From: Hyphomicrobium_A sp964493785
GTDB lineage: Bacteria > Pseudomonadota > Alphaproteobacteria > Rhizobiales > Hyphomicrobiaceae
Length of the DNA: 64,000 nt
Reading direction: 5' to 3'
Assembly (NCBI GenBank): GCA_964493785.1
Contig: CAZBPM010000013.1
Coordinates: 1-64,000 of the forward strand
Below the pieces are notes generated by a model. The model saw only the letters and a program-made list of their open reading frames with translations, was not told the origin of the DNA and searched no databases. Positions 26,681-33,475 of the stretch are shown one piece after another. The translations under genes and the position numbers were made by a program. Position 1 is the first letter of the stretch, and every line of letters starts with the position of its first letter.

Positions 26681-27028
26681 TTACTTGCAAGAAATTGCGG
26701 TGACCTTCTCCAGCCCCCACCAGGCGTCCATGCGCTCGTAAACCTTCCCTGTCGCCGTGATCTGCTGCCCCACCCGGCACTTTGCTACCGAGGCCTTCGG
26801 CACGCCGGTAAGGAATGTCAGGCAGTGATCCGCCGCCGAGTTGTCCAGAGTGACCCACACCGCCTTGGGGTCGTCTTCCTCTGGCTCCATCTCGTCGATT
26901 TTGGCCGACAGCGTCATTTTCGCTCCCGCCACCTCCTGCAGTTCCCGGTACCGGCACTCGCGCGCGCCCACTGGGGCAGCGGCACTGCACACCACGATAA
27001 GACCAAGGATAAGAGCCCCCACGCGCAT
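26681..27028 (-). CDS. Small exported protein, possible OB-like fold, function unknown
   Basis: A 115-residue protein with a clear signal peptide (MRVGALILGLIVVCSAAAPVGA, cleavage before RECRYRE). Four cysteines remain in the mature part, which suits periplasmic disulfides. The body (KMTLSAKIDEME, AVWVTLDNSAADHC, CRVGQQITATGKVYERM) alternates short beta strands in a pattern reminiscent of small OB-fold proteins, but this is inference. ATG 27028 has AGGGAAG five bases upstream; an ATG at 27049 does not. No family I recognise. Confidence 0.72.
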   Translation of the reverse strand: MRVGALILGLIVVCSAAAPVGARECRYRELQEVAGAKMTLSAKIDEMEPEEDDPKAVWVTLDNSAADHCLTFLTGVPKASVAKCRVGQQITATGKVYERMDAWWGLEKVTAISCK

Positions 27029-27281
27029 GCGATCTTCCCTGAGTTGCATTGGCGGTTCGGCGCCATGAAGGCTTAAGTAGAGGATCAACACAAGCTCCCG
27101 ACAGGCCCCCAAAGGCAGTCGCAAACAGCTTCTATGGCCCTTCGAATGTTGGAGACAAGCCGCCTGTGGCCGCGCAGCACCAACAACGCCGCCGCCTTCG
27201 GATGCCCATGCGACATCGGCACATTGCACAAGGCCTCGGTTGCGGTCTCTAATGGTCCCGCCAACAAGCGTGAGGGACGAC

Positions 27282-27704
27282 ATGCGCGCTCCAGCAACGA
27301 CGATTGCCGCGGCACTGGCGCTGATATTCGCCGGGCTGGTTTCGACCGCCGCCGCCGCCGCACCCATCATCCCCGTCTCGACCACCCCCGACGAGCGTCC
27401 GCTGTCTGCCAGAGATGCCGGAGCGCGGTACGGCGAGGCGGCCGGCGCGGTGCTTGTCTGTTATGGCCTGCAGATCACGCCGCGCGTCGCTGACCTTCGC
27501 GCTCGCTATCAGGGCGACGCGCTGGCGGAGTTCGACGCTCAGGCCGGCAAGATTCTGCAGGCATGGCGGTCTGTAAAGAGCTGCGAGCGTGCTGATGGCC
27601 CCAATGACTGCAAGGTTTCGCAGCAGTGGAGCTGCCGGCAGGCGCTGGAGGAGATCGGCCCTACCGGCAGCGCGGTGCGCGGCCTCGTCGAGCCTAAGAA
27701 CTGA
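27282..27704 (+). CDS. Exported conserved hypothetical protein, Cys-containing
   Basis: A 140-residue protein. The signal peptide (ATTIAAALALIFAGLVSTAAAA) is followed by a mature part with four cysteines (AVLVCYGLQ, VKSCERADG, NDCKV, WSCRQAL) and a conserved-looking C-terminus EIGPTGSAVRGLVEPKN. I believe similar proteins occur widely in Hyphomicrobiales without an assigned function. ATG 27282 is preceded by GAGGGA at good spacing, which decides against the upstream in-frame start at 27240. It is divergent from the gene at 26681. Confidence 0.72.
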   Translation: MRAPATTIAAALALIFAGLVSTAAAAAPIIPVSTTPDERPLSARDAGARYGEAAGAVLVCYGLQITPRVADLRARYQGDALAEFDAQAGKILQAWRSVKSCERADGPNDCKVSQQWSCRQALEEIGPTGSAVRGLVEPKN

Positions 27705-27769
27705 TGCGAACCTGAACGGTTTGCAGGCTCGCGCGTTCTACCCGCATGAGTAGTTTTGCGGGTGATAAT

Positions 27770-28027
27770 ATGCGCTGCCTTCTAGTGATCATGACACTGA
27801 CGTGGACCACCGCACTGTACGCGCAGCAGGCGCCGCGCGATTACAAGGTGGATACGCCTCCGCCGCCGGGACATGTCGTCGAGCCCATGCGCGAAAGACT
27901 GCGGTTGGCGCCCAGTCCCCTCCGCGTGGATCGCTCTGGCCAGCTCGGGCTGCCGTCCACCGGGCCAAAGGGGCTCCTGCGCGAATCCAACAACGAGCCG
28001 CGCTACGCCCCGTCGAGTGACCGCTAG
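27770..28027 (+). CDS. Small exported proline-rich hypothetical protein
   Basis: An 85-residue protein. A signal peptide (MRCLLVIMTLTWTTALYAQQ) is followed by a short, proline- and arginine-rich mature region (YKVDTPPPPGHVVEPM) with no recognisable domain. ATG 27770 gives the better signal peptide. ATG 27746 would add eight residues. Coding status is likely but not certain, since the evidence is the signal peptide and position only. Confidence 0.5.
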   Translation: MRCLLVIMTLTWTTALYAQQAPRDYKVDTPPPPGHVVEPMRERLRLAPSPLRVDRSGQLGLPSTGPKGLLRESNNEPRYAPSSDR

Positions 28028-28075
28028 GAACACAATCCGGAAGGCCAGGGCGGCCGGCGTCCAGGTGGTCCGACT

Positions 28076-28120
28076 GAGATAGTTGGCGCAGCCTTGTTGT
28101 GTGTCGGCTGCGCCAATCTC
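28076..28120. terminator. Strong palindrome between convergent genes
   Basis: TTGGCGCAGCC (28083-28093) and GGCTGCGCCAA (28106-28116) form a perfect 11-bp stem with a 12-base loop. GAGAT/ATCTC extends the stem beyond a two-base bulge. It sits exactly between the converging ends at 28027 and 28132. No T-run is present on either side, so it may work as a bidirectional mRNA 3'-end structure rather than a classical terminator. Confidence 0.6.
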
Positions 28121-28131
28121 AAAGCTGGAAT

Positions 28132-28584
28132 TTACCCCGCCGCCATCCGCCGACGCCGCTCGGCGAGACTCAGCGGTGCACTCGGCTGCGCGCGCCGCTC
28201 GTGTGGGAATGGCGCACGCTGAAGCGCCGCCGTTGGCGCGGGCTCCTCACTCACGACCTCTTCGCGCAGGTTATTCATCGCCTCGCGCCAGTCGCCAGCG
28301 CTGGGAATGTAGTGCGTGGCCTCCACCTCGATGTCTGGCCGCGCCGTCACCGCCGCACGGGGCACCTGGAACATGCCGATGCTCGACGCGAGCCCCTGGA
28401 GTTCACCGAGGATCGCCGTGCGCCGCACCTCGTGCTCGCTCGCAATCGTTTGCACATCCGCCAGGAGTTGCTCATCGAGACGCGCCAGCGCTTCAGCCAG
28501 TGCCTTGACGAGTGCCTCCTCGTGCGACGCTGTCTCGGCGACTCGCATGTGCATTTCTTCGAGTTGCTGTAGCAGACCCCTCAT
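28132..28584 (-). CDS. Hypothetical cytoplasmic protein, helical/coiled-coil
   Basis: A 150-residue protein with no signal or membrane segment. Residues 1-70 have heptad-like character (LLQQLEEMHMRV, EEALVKALAEALARLDEQLLADV, ILGELQGLASSIG) suggesting a coiled coil. The C-terminal part is charged and Pro/Arg-rich, ending LSLAERRRRMAAG. I do not recognise the family. A second helix-forming segment (DWREAMNNLREEVV) around residue 100 supports a real protein. It ends at the palindrome shared with the convergent neighbour. Confidence 0.6.
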   Translation of the reverse strand: MRGLLQQLEEMHMRVAETASHEEALVKALAEALARLDEQLLADVQTIASEHEVRRTAILGELQGLASSIGMFQVPRAAVTARPDIEVEATHYIPSAGDWREAMNNLREEVVSEEPAPTAALQRAPFPHERRAQPSAPLSLAERRRRMAAG

Positions 28585-28699
28585 TATAGCCCCCTCGTTG
28601 CTTCAGCCGAATCAGAACGTTCCCTCATTTGGCCATCGCATCGGGCCGGAAATGAGATGCAACGAGTTGGTGATGCTTAGAGAAAGTCGGAGCCAAAGC

Positions 28700-29224
28700 T
28701 CAGTAGCGCGCGCCGTCGGGCAAACGTCGGAATTCGTCCCAGACCTTGACTGCGTCCGGCCGCATCATCTGCTGCATGACAACCCGCCGCTCCCCGTAGG
28801 CAACGGTGAGATCGTGCGCGATGTTCGCATCGTCGAAGATGTCGGCGTAGTCGGCGTAGGATGCCGCGTAGAAGATCTTGCCCACTCTCGCCCAATACGC
28901 CGCTGCGTAGCACATCGGGCACGGCTCACAGCTCGAGTAGATCACAGCCCCGGCGAGGTGCGGACTGCCCACTTTGCGGCACGCTGCGCGCACCGCGTTG
29001 ACCTCCGCGTGCGCGGTCGGATCGTTGTCCGTGAGCACGCTGTTGCCTGCCACCGACAGAATCTCGCCCGCAATCACGACAACGGCGCCAAACGGCCCTC
29101 CCGTCTTGTTGATCACGCCCGCCTCGCGCATGTGGCGCAGCGCGATCGCCATGAAGGCGCGGTCATCGTCCGTCACTTGGGTCAAGGCACCAGCTCGCTC
29201 TCTGCACGCATCTCGGACTGGCAT
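28700..29224 (-). CDS. Nucleoside deaminase (cytidine/guanine deaminase family)
   Basis: A 174-residue zinc-dependent deaminase. The zinc site is HAEVNAVRAA (His and the catalytic Glu) plus SCEPCPMCYAAAYWARV (two Cys). The C-terminal part resembles guanine deaminases of the GuaD type (FYAASYADYADIFDD, QQMMRPDAVKVWDEF) more than TadA, which would carry different tRNA-contact residues. Substrate is not proven. ATG 29224 gives a normal length; the frame runs open to 29335 without a better start, and the ribosome site is weak. Confidence 0.87.
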   Translation of the reverse strand: MPVRDACRERAGALTQVTDDDRAFMAIALRHMREAGVINKTGGPFGAVVVIAGEILSVAGNSVLTDNDPTAHAEVNAVRAACRKVGSPHLAGAVIYSSCEPCPMCYAAAYWARVGKIFYAASYADYADIFDDANIAHDLTVAYGERRVVMQQMMRPDAVKVWDEFRRLPDGARY

Positions 29225-29376
29225 TAAAAACGCGCCGAGTGAATGCCCGGTGCCGTCCCAATCCTGCGCGTGCACTATGCACACGATGATGCTTAACCTC
29301 TCCCTTGAGCAAGGATTAGGAAGAGATAGAGGCACGCCTCCCGGGGAGCGTTGAGCAGGGTCGGGCTTGCACGGCC

Positions 29377-30702
29377 CTAGGACACCGTCAGCGCCGCCCC
29401 CGCCTGTCGGGCCTGAGATAGAAGCCGCTCTTTCTTCTCAGCGGCAACGCGCACCTCAATGCGCAGCTCCCCGCTGGGCAGAGATTCCCGCTCCAGCACT
29501 TCCGCTTCCTCATAGAGCCAGTTGACGAGCCGCCCACCGTCGGCCGGGATCAGCAGCTCCAACACCACGTCGCCGCGACCGAGCCGCTTGTCTATCTCAG
29601 ACAGCAATCCATCGACACCTTCGCCGGAGACCGCCGACACCAGCACTGGTGCGCGCTCGGCAAAGCGCGCCGCGCTGATTGCCTCCTCCCGCGTGACGGA
29701 CGCCAACAGGTCGATCTTGTTCCAGACCTCGAGAATAGGCGCCTCTGCCGCCAGCGTATCGATGCCGAGATCGCGCAGCACGGCTTCTACGTCGCGCGCC
29801 TGGTTGTCCGTCTCATCGTGGGCGATGTCGCGCACGTGCAGGATCAGGTCGGCCTCGATGACCTCCTCCAGCGTCGCGCGGAAGGCGGCAACCAGCATCG
29901 TCGGCAGGTCGGAGATGAATCCCACCGTGTCGGAAAGGATGATCCTGCGCCCGCTCTTCAGACGCACCTCGCGCATCGTCGGATCGAGAGTCGCGAACAA
30001 CTGATGCTTGGCGAAAACATCGGCCCCTGTAATGCGGTTGAACAGCGTCGACTTGCCAGCGTTCGTGTAGCCGACGATGGCAACCACGGGATACGGCACG
30101 CGCCGCCGGCCCTGGCGGTGCAGCTCGCGCGTACGGACCACGACCTCAAGCTCCTTGCGGATGGCCATGATGCGCTCGTCGATCATGCGACGGTCGAGCT
30201 CGATCTGCGCCTCACCCGGACCGCCCAGGAAGCCGTAGCCGCCGCGCTGGCGCTCCAAGTGGGTCCACGTCCTGACGAGACGGCTCTTCTGATAGGAGAG
30301 GTGCGCCAGCTCGACTTGCAGCCGGCCTTCCTTGGTGCGCGCGCGTCGCCCGAAGATCTCAAGGATGAGCCCGGTGCGGTCGAGAACCTTGGTGTTCCAG
30401 GCCTTCTCGAGATTGCGCTGCTGAATCGGTGAGACGGGATGGTCGATGATGACCAGCTCGATCTCTTTCTCCGCCACCAGCGCCTTGAGGGTTTCGACCT
30501 TTCCCTTGCCGAACAAAGTGCCTGGCCGCGGATTGGCGAGCGGAACGAGCAGGCTCTCCCTGACGTCGAGGTCGATAGCCTCGGCCAGCCCCTTGGCTTC
30601 CTGCAGTCTGTCGTGAGGAGAATGCAGCGGCGCTGTCCGCCCGCCGCCTGCGGATTGCTCGCCCGCCGGACGCGGCGGGCGCTTCAAGTCGGGCACCAGC
30701 AC
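29377..30702 (-). CDS. hflX: GTPase HflX (start uncertain)
   Basis: A ribosome-associated GTPase linked to rescue and recycling of stalled or heat-damaged ribosomes. The HflX domain shows LFGKGKVETLKALV, DRTGLILEIFGRRA and the GGPGEAQIELDRR segment (160-172). The G domain has G1 GYTNAGKST (211-219), the LDPTMREV switch region, DTVGFI and NKID. GTG 30702 is the first ordinary start after the hfq stop. However, the in-frame codons upstream (encoding ERAVCARALV) look like native HflX sequence, so initiation may be further up at an ATT (30753) or ATC (30771). Confidence 0.93.
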   Translation of the reverse strand: MLVPDLKRPPRPAGEQSAGGGRTAPLHSPHDRLQEAKGLAEAIDLDVRESLLVPLANPRPGTLFGKGKVETLKALVAEKEIELVIIDHPVSPIQQRNLEKAWNTKVLDRTGLILEIFGRRARTKEGRLQVELAHLSYQKSRLVRTWTHLERQRGGYGFLGGPGEAQIELDRRMIDERIMAIRKELEVVVRTRELHRQGRRRVPYPVVAIVGYTNAGKSTLFNRITGADVFAKHQLFATLDPTMREVRLKSGRRIILSDTVGFISDLPTMLVAAFRATLEEVIEADLILHVRDIAHDETDNQARDVEAVLRDLGIDTLAAEAPILEVWNKIDLLASVTREEAISAARFAERAPVLVSAVSGEGVDGLLSEIDKRLGRGDVVLELLIPADGGRLVNWLYEEAEVLERESLPSGELRIEVRVAAEKKERLLSQARQAGAALTVS

Positions 30703-30786
30703 GAGAGCGCGCGCACAAACAGCACGCTCTTCGCCGGTGACGTTCTCTGCAATGTCTACGCGTTCGTCGATCGCTGCCGCCCGAGA

Positions 30787-31032
30787 TTAGGCCTCGGTCG
30801 TCTCGGTCTCCATAAGGTGGACCGGCTGGCCGGGCATGATGGTCGATATCGCATGCTTATACACGAGCTGCGAATGACCGTCCCGCCGTAACAGCACACA
30901 GAAATTGTCGAACCAGCTTACGATCCCTTGCAGCTTGACGCCATTGATCAAGAAGATAGTCAGCGGCGTCTTGTTCTTGCGCACGTGGTTCAGGAATGTG
31001 TCCTGAAGGTTTTGGACTCTATCTGCGCCCAT
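30787..31032 (-). CDS. hfq: RNA chaperone Hfq
   Basis: An 81-residue Sm-fold hexamer that binds sRNAs and mRNAs. The Sm1 motif (NLQDTFLNHVRKNKTPLTIF, LINGVKLQGIVSWFDNF) and the Sm2 motif with YKHAISTIMP are intact. It has the short C-terminal tail typical of alphaproteobacteria. It follows the ntr genes and dat and precedes hflX in the same frame, so read-through of its TAA would continue into HflX. Confidence 0.98.
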   Translation of the reverse strand: MGADRVQNLQDTFLNHVRKNKTPLTIFLINGVKLQGIVSWFDNFCVLLRRDGHSQLVYKHAISTIMPGQPVHLMETETTEA

Positions 31033-31167
31033 TTTTTTTATCCGCCTGTTCTTAGGTCCGCTGGTGGTGGTGAACCGCTCCGGTGAGCGGTACGCCGTAA
31101 TATAATAACATTATGCCGCACTGCACACTAAAAGGTATACCAACTCCGTAATCAAAAAGAAGCTGCT
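31033..31167 (-). promoter_or_regulatory. hfq upstream region with AT-rich patch and hairpin
   Basis: An unusually AT-rich patch (ATAATGTTATTATATT on the minus strand, about 31099-31114) stands out against the GC-rich background and is a credible hfq promoter core. A perfect 7-bp hairpin (ACCGCTC/GAGCGGT, 31073-31090) lies closer to hfq, in the presumed leader. I cannot fix -35 and -10 elements. Confidence 0.35.
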
Positions 31168-32031
31168 TCAGACGCTCGAAATGGCGGCAAAGTGGTGAAA
31201 TTTCTGGCGCAACCGATTGACTGCCGGCCCTGGTTTACCCTCACCGATCGGGCGTCCGTCGATGCGGACGACCGGCATCACGGTCTGCGTCGCCGACGTG
31301 ATGAAAGCCTCCCGGGCGGCGTACGCCTCTGCCAATGCGAACGGTCGTTCGACGAGGCGTAGATTTTCCTCCCTCAGGGCGTCGATCAGCGTAGCCCGTG
31401 TGACACCTGGCAGGATATCGGCGCCCAATTGCCGGGTGATGACACTGCCCGCAGCATCGACGATCCAGGCGTTGCTGGATCCGCCCTCCGTCACGTGCCC
31501 GTCCCCGTCGACGAACCAGACCTCCCGAGCGCCTTCCTTGCGCGCCGCCTCCTTCGCAAGGCAGGCCGGCAGCAGCATCACCGTCTTGATGTCGGACCGC
31601 TTCCAGCGAATGTCGGGCATCGACTTGACCGCGATGCCGACCTCGGCTCGACCGTCGATCGCGGCCGGCGAGGCAGGCCGGGCAAGGCACACCACCGTCG
31701 GGGGCAGGTCGGCGTCTGGAAACAGGAATTCGCGCGGTGCCGCGCCCCGGCTCACCTGCAGATAGACGAGCCCGTCCCGCACGCGGTTGCGGCGCACGAC
31801 TTGGCGCATGACGAAGCCGAGCGCAGCCGCGCTCATCGGCTTGCGGATTTTGAGCTCGCCCAGCGAGCGCTCCAGCCGCGCCATGTGCCGTGCCTCGTCG
31901 ACGAGACGGCCGCCCCGCACCTCGCACACCTCGTAGATGGCGTCGGCGAACTGGAAACCGCGATCCTCCACGTGAACGGCGGCTTGCGAATACGGCAGGT
32001 AGCGGCCGTTGACATAGACGATGCGGGTCAT
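31168..32031 (-). CDS. dat: D-amino-acid transaminase (class IV aminotransferase)
   Basis: A 287-residue PLP fold-type IV enzyme. YVNGRYLPYSQAAVHVEDRGFQFADAIYEV-type sequence opens the protein. The Schiff-base lysine is K149 in SDIKTVMLLP, and VTEGGSSNAWIV and ILPGVTRATLIDAL follow. D-amino-acid transaminase is the usual annotation at this position, between ntrX and hfq. A branched-chain or aminodeoxychorismate-lyase type activity cannot be excluded. Its start lies 10 bases after the ntrX stop. Confidence 0.87.
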   Translation of the reverse strand: MTRIVYVNGRYLPYSQAAVHVEDRGFQFADAIYEVCEVRGGRLVDEARHMARLERSLGELKIRKPMSAAALGFVMRQVVRRNRVRDGLVYLQVSRGAAPREFLFPDADLPPTVVCLARPASPAAIDGRAEVGIAVKSMPDIRWKRSDIKTVMLLPACLAKEAARKEGAREVWFVDGDGHVTEGGSSNAWIVDAAGSVITRQLGADILPGVTRATLIDALREENLRLVERPFALAEAYAAREAFITSATQTVMPVVRIDGRPIGEGKPGPAVNRLRQKFHHFAAISSV

Positions 32032-32041
32032 TGGCTATCCG

Positions 32042-33442
32042 TCATGCCTGACGCACTTCCAGGCCGCGATGCTCGGAGGACACTCCAAGGGCTCTCAGCT
32101 TGCGGTGCAGCGCCGAGCGCTCCATGCCCACGAACTCCGCCGTACGCGAGATGTTGCCGCCAAAGCGGTTGATCTGCGCCAGCAGGTATTCGCGCTCGAA
32201 AATTTCGCGCGCCTCGCGCAACGGCAGCGACATCAGGTGCTCGGCCCCGCCGTTGACCGGCAGCGGCACGTTCGAGCCGATCTCCTCCGGCAGCATCTCC
32301 GCGGTGATCACCGTCGATGGATCGCCGCCGGCAAGGATCATCAGCCGCTCGATGTTGTTGCGAAGTTCGCGAACGTTGCCCGGCCAGTCGTGTGCCTGCA
32401 GCACCGCGATCGCGTCTTCGCCGATACGGCGCGGCGCAAGGCCCGACGCGCTCGAAAGCTGCCCGACGAAATACTGGATGAGATCGGGAATGTCCTCGCG
32501 CCGCTCGGCGAGCCCTGGAACGCGCAGCGGCACCACGTTGAGACGATGATAGAGATCCTCGCGGAACCTGCCCTCGGCGATCTCACGCTCGAGGTCGCGG
32601 CTCGTCGAGGAGATGATGCGCACGTCGACGGCGACCTTCTGGCTACCGCCGAGGCGAAGGAACTTCTGCTCGACCAGAACGCGCAGGACCTTGCCTTGGG
32701 TCTCCATCGGCATGTCCGCCACTTCGTCGATATAGAGGGTGCCTCCGTGCGACTCTTCGAGAGCACCGACTTTGCGCGGCCCCCCGCCGGTGCGATCCTC
32801 CGTGCCGAACAGCTCCTCCTCGACACGATCGGGCGCCATCGCGGCCGCATTCAGCACCACGAACGGACCATCGGCACGCGCCGACTTTACATGGATGACG
32901 CGCGCGGCGAGCTCCTTGCCGGAACCAGACGAGCCGCGGATCAGGATGCGGCTGTTCGTCGGCGCGACGCGATCAAGCGCGTTGCGGAGCTGATTGATCG
33001 CGGGCGACTTGCCGACCATGTCGGCCGAGAATGTCGAGCGCTCGCGCAATTCCTTCACCTCGCGCTTCAACTGCGAGGCTTCGAGCGCGCGCAGCGTGAC
33101 GAGGATCAGCCGGTCCGCCTTGAACGGCTTCTCGATGTAATCGTAGGCGCCGCGCTTGATCGCCGTGACCGCCGTTTCGATGTTGCCGTGGCCGGAGATG
33201 ATCACCACCGGCAGGTCGGGATACGTGCGCTTGATGTAGGACAGCACCTCGAGGCCGTCGAGCCGGCTGCCCTGCAGCCAGATGTCGAGGATCACCAGAT
33301 GTGGCCGGCGCTCCTCGATCGCCTTCAGTGCCTCGTCGCTGTCGCGGGCGAGGCGCGCGTTATGCCCCTCGTCCTCGAGGATGCCGGCGACAAGGTCTCG
33401 GATATCGGCTTCGTCGTCGACGATCAGGATGTCTGCAGCCAT
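32042..33442 (-). CDS. ntrX: Nitrogen regulation response regulator NtrX
   Basis: A 466-residue NtrC-family regulator paired with NtrY. The receiver domain has the phosphoacceptor D53 (VILDIW) and the lysine in IEKPFK. The AAA+ domain has Walker A GSSGSGKE and Walker B GGTLYIDEVADM. The C-terminal Fis-type HTH is ISRTAEFVGMERSALHRKLRAL. The GAFTGA loop that contacts sigma-54 is missing: EEELFGTEDRTGGGPRKVG runs straight to GALEESHGGTL. NtrX may therefore act without sigma-54, as reported for other alphaproteobacteria. It lies about 30 bases after ntrY. Confidence 0.96.
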   Translation of the reverse strand: MAADILIVDDEADIRDLVAGILEDEGHNARLARDSDEALKAIEERRPHLVILDIWLQGSRLDGLEVLSYIKRTYPDLPVVIISGHGNIETAVTAIKRGAYDYIEKPFKADRLILVTLRALEASQLKREVKELRERSTFSADMVGKSPAINQLRNALDRVAPTNSRILIRGSSGSGKELAARVIHVKSARADGPFVVLNAAAMAPDRVEEELFGTEDRTGGGPRKVGALEESHGGTLYIDEVADMPMETQGKVLRVLVEQKFLRLGGSQKVAVDVRIISSTSRDLEREIAEGRFREDLYHRLNVVPLRVPGLAERREDIPDLIQYFVGQLSSASGLAPRRIGEDAIAVLQAHDWPGNVRELRNNIERLMILAGGDPSTVITAEMLPEEIGSNVPLPVNGGAEHLMSLPLREAREIFEREYLLAQINRFGGNISRTAEFVGMERSALHRKLRALGVSSEHRGLEVRQA

Positions 33443-33475
33443 CTTTCAAAACTCCTTAGGTCGATATCCCTGGCC

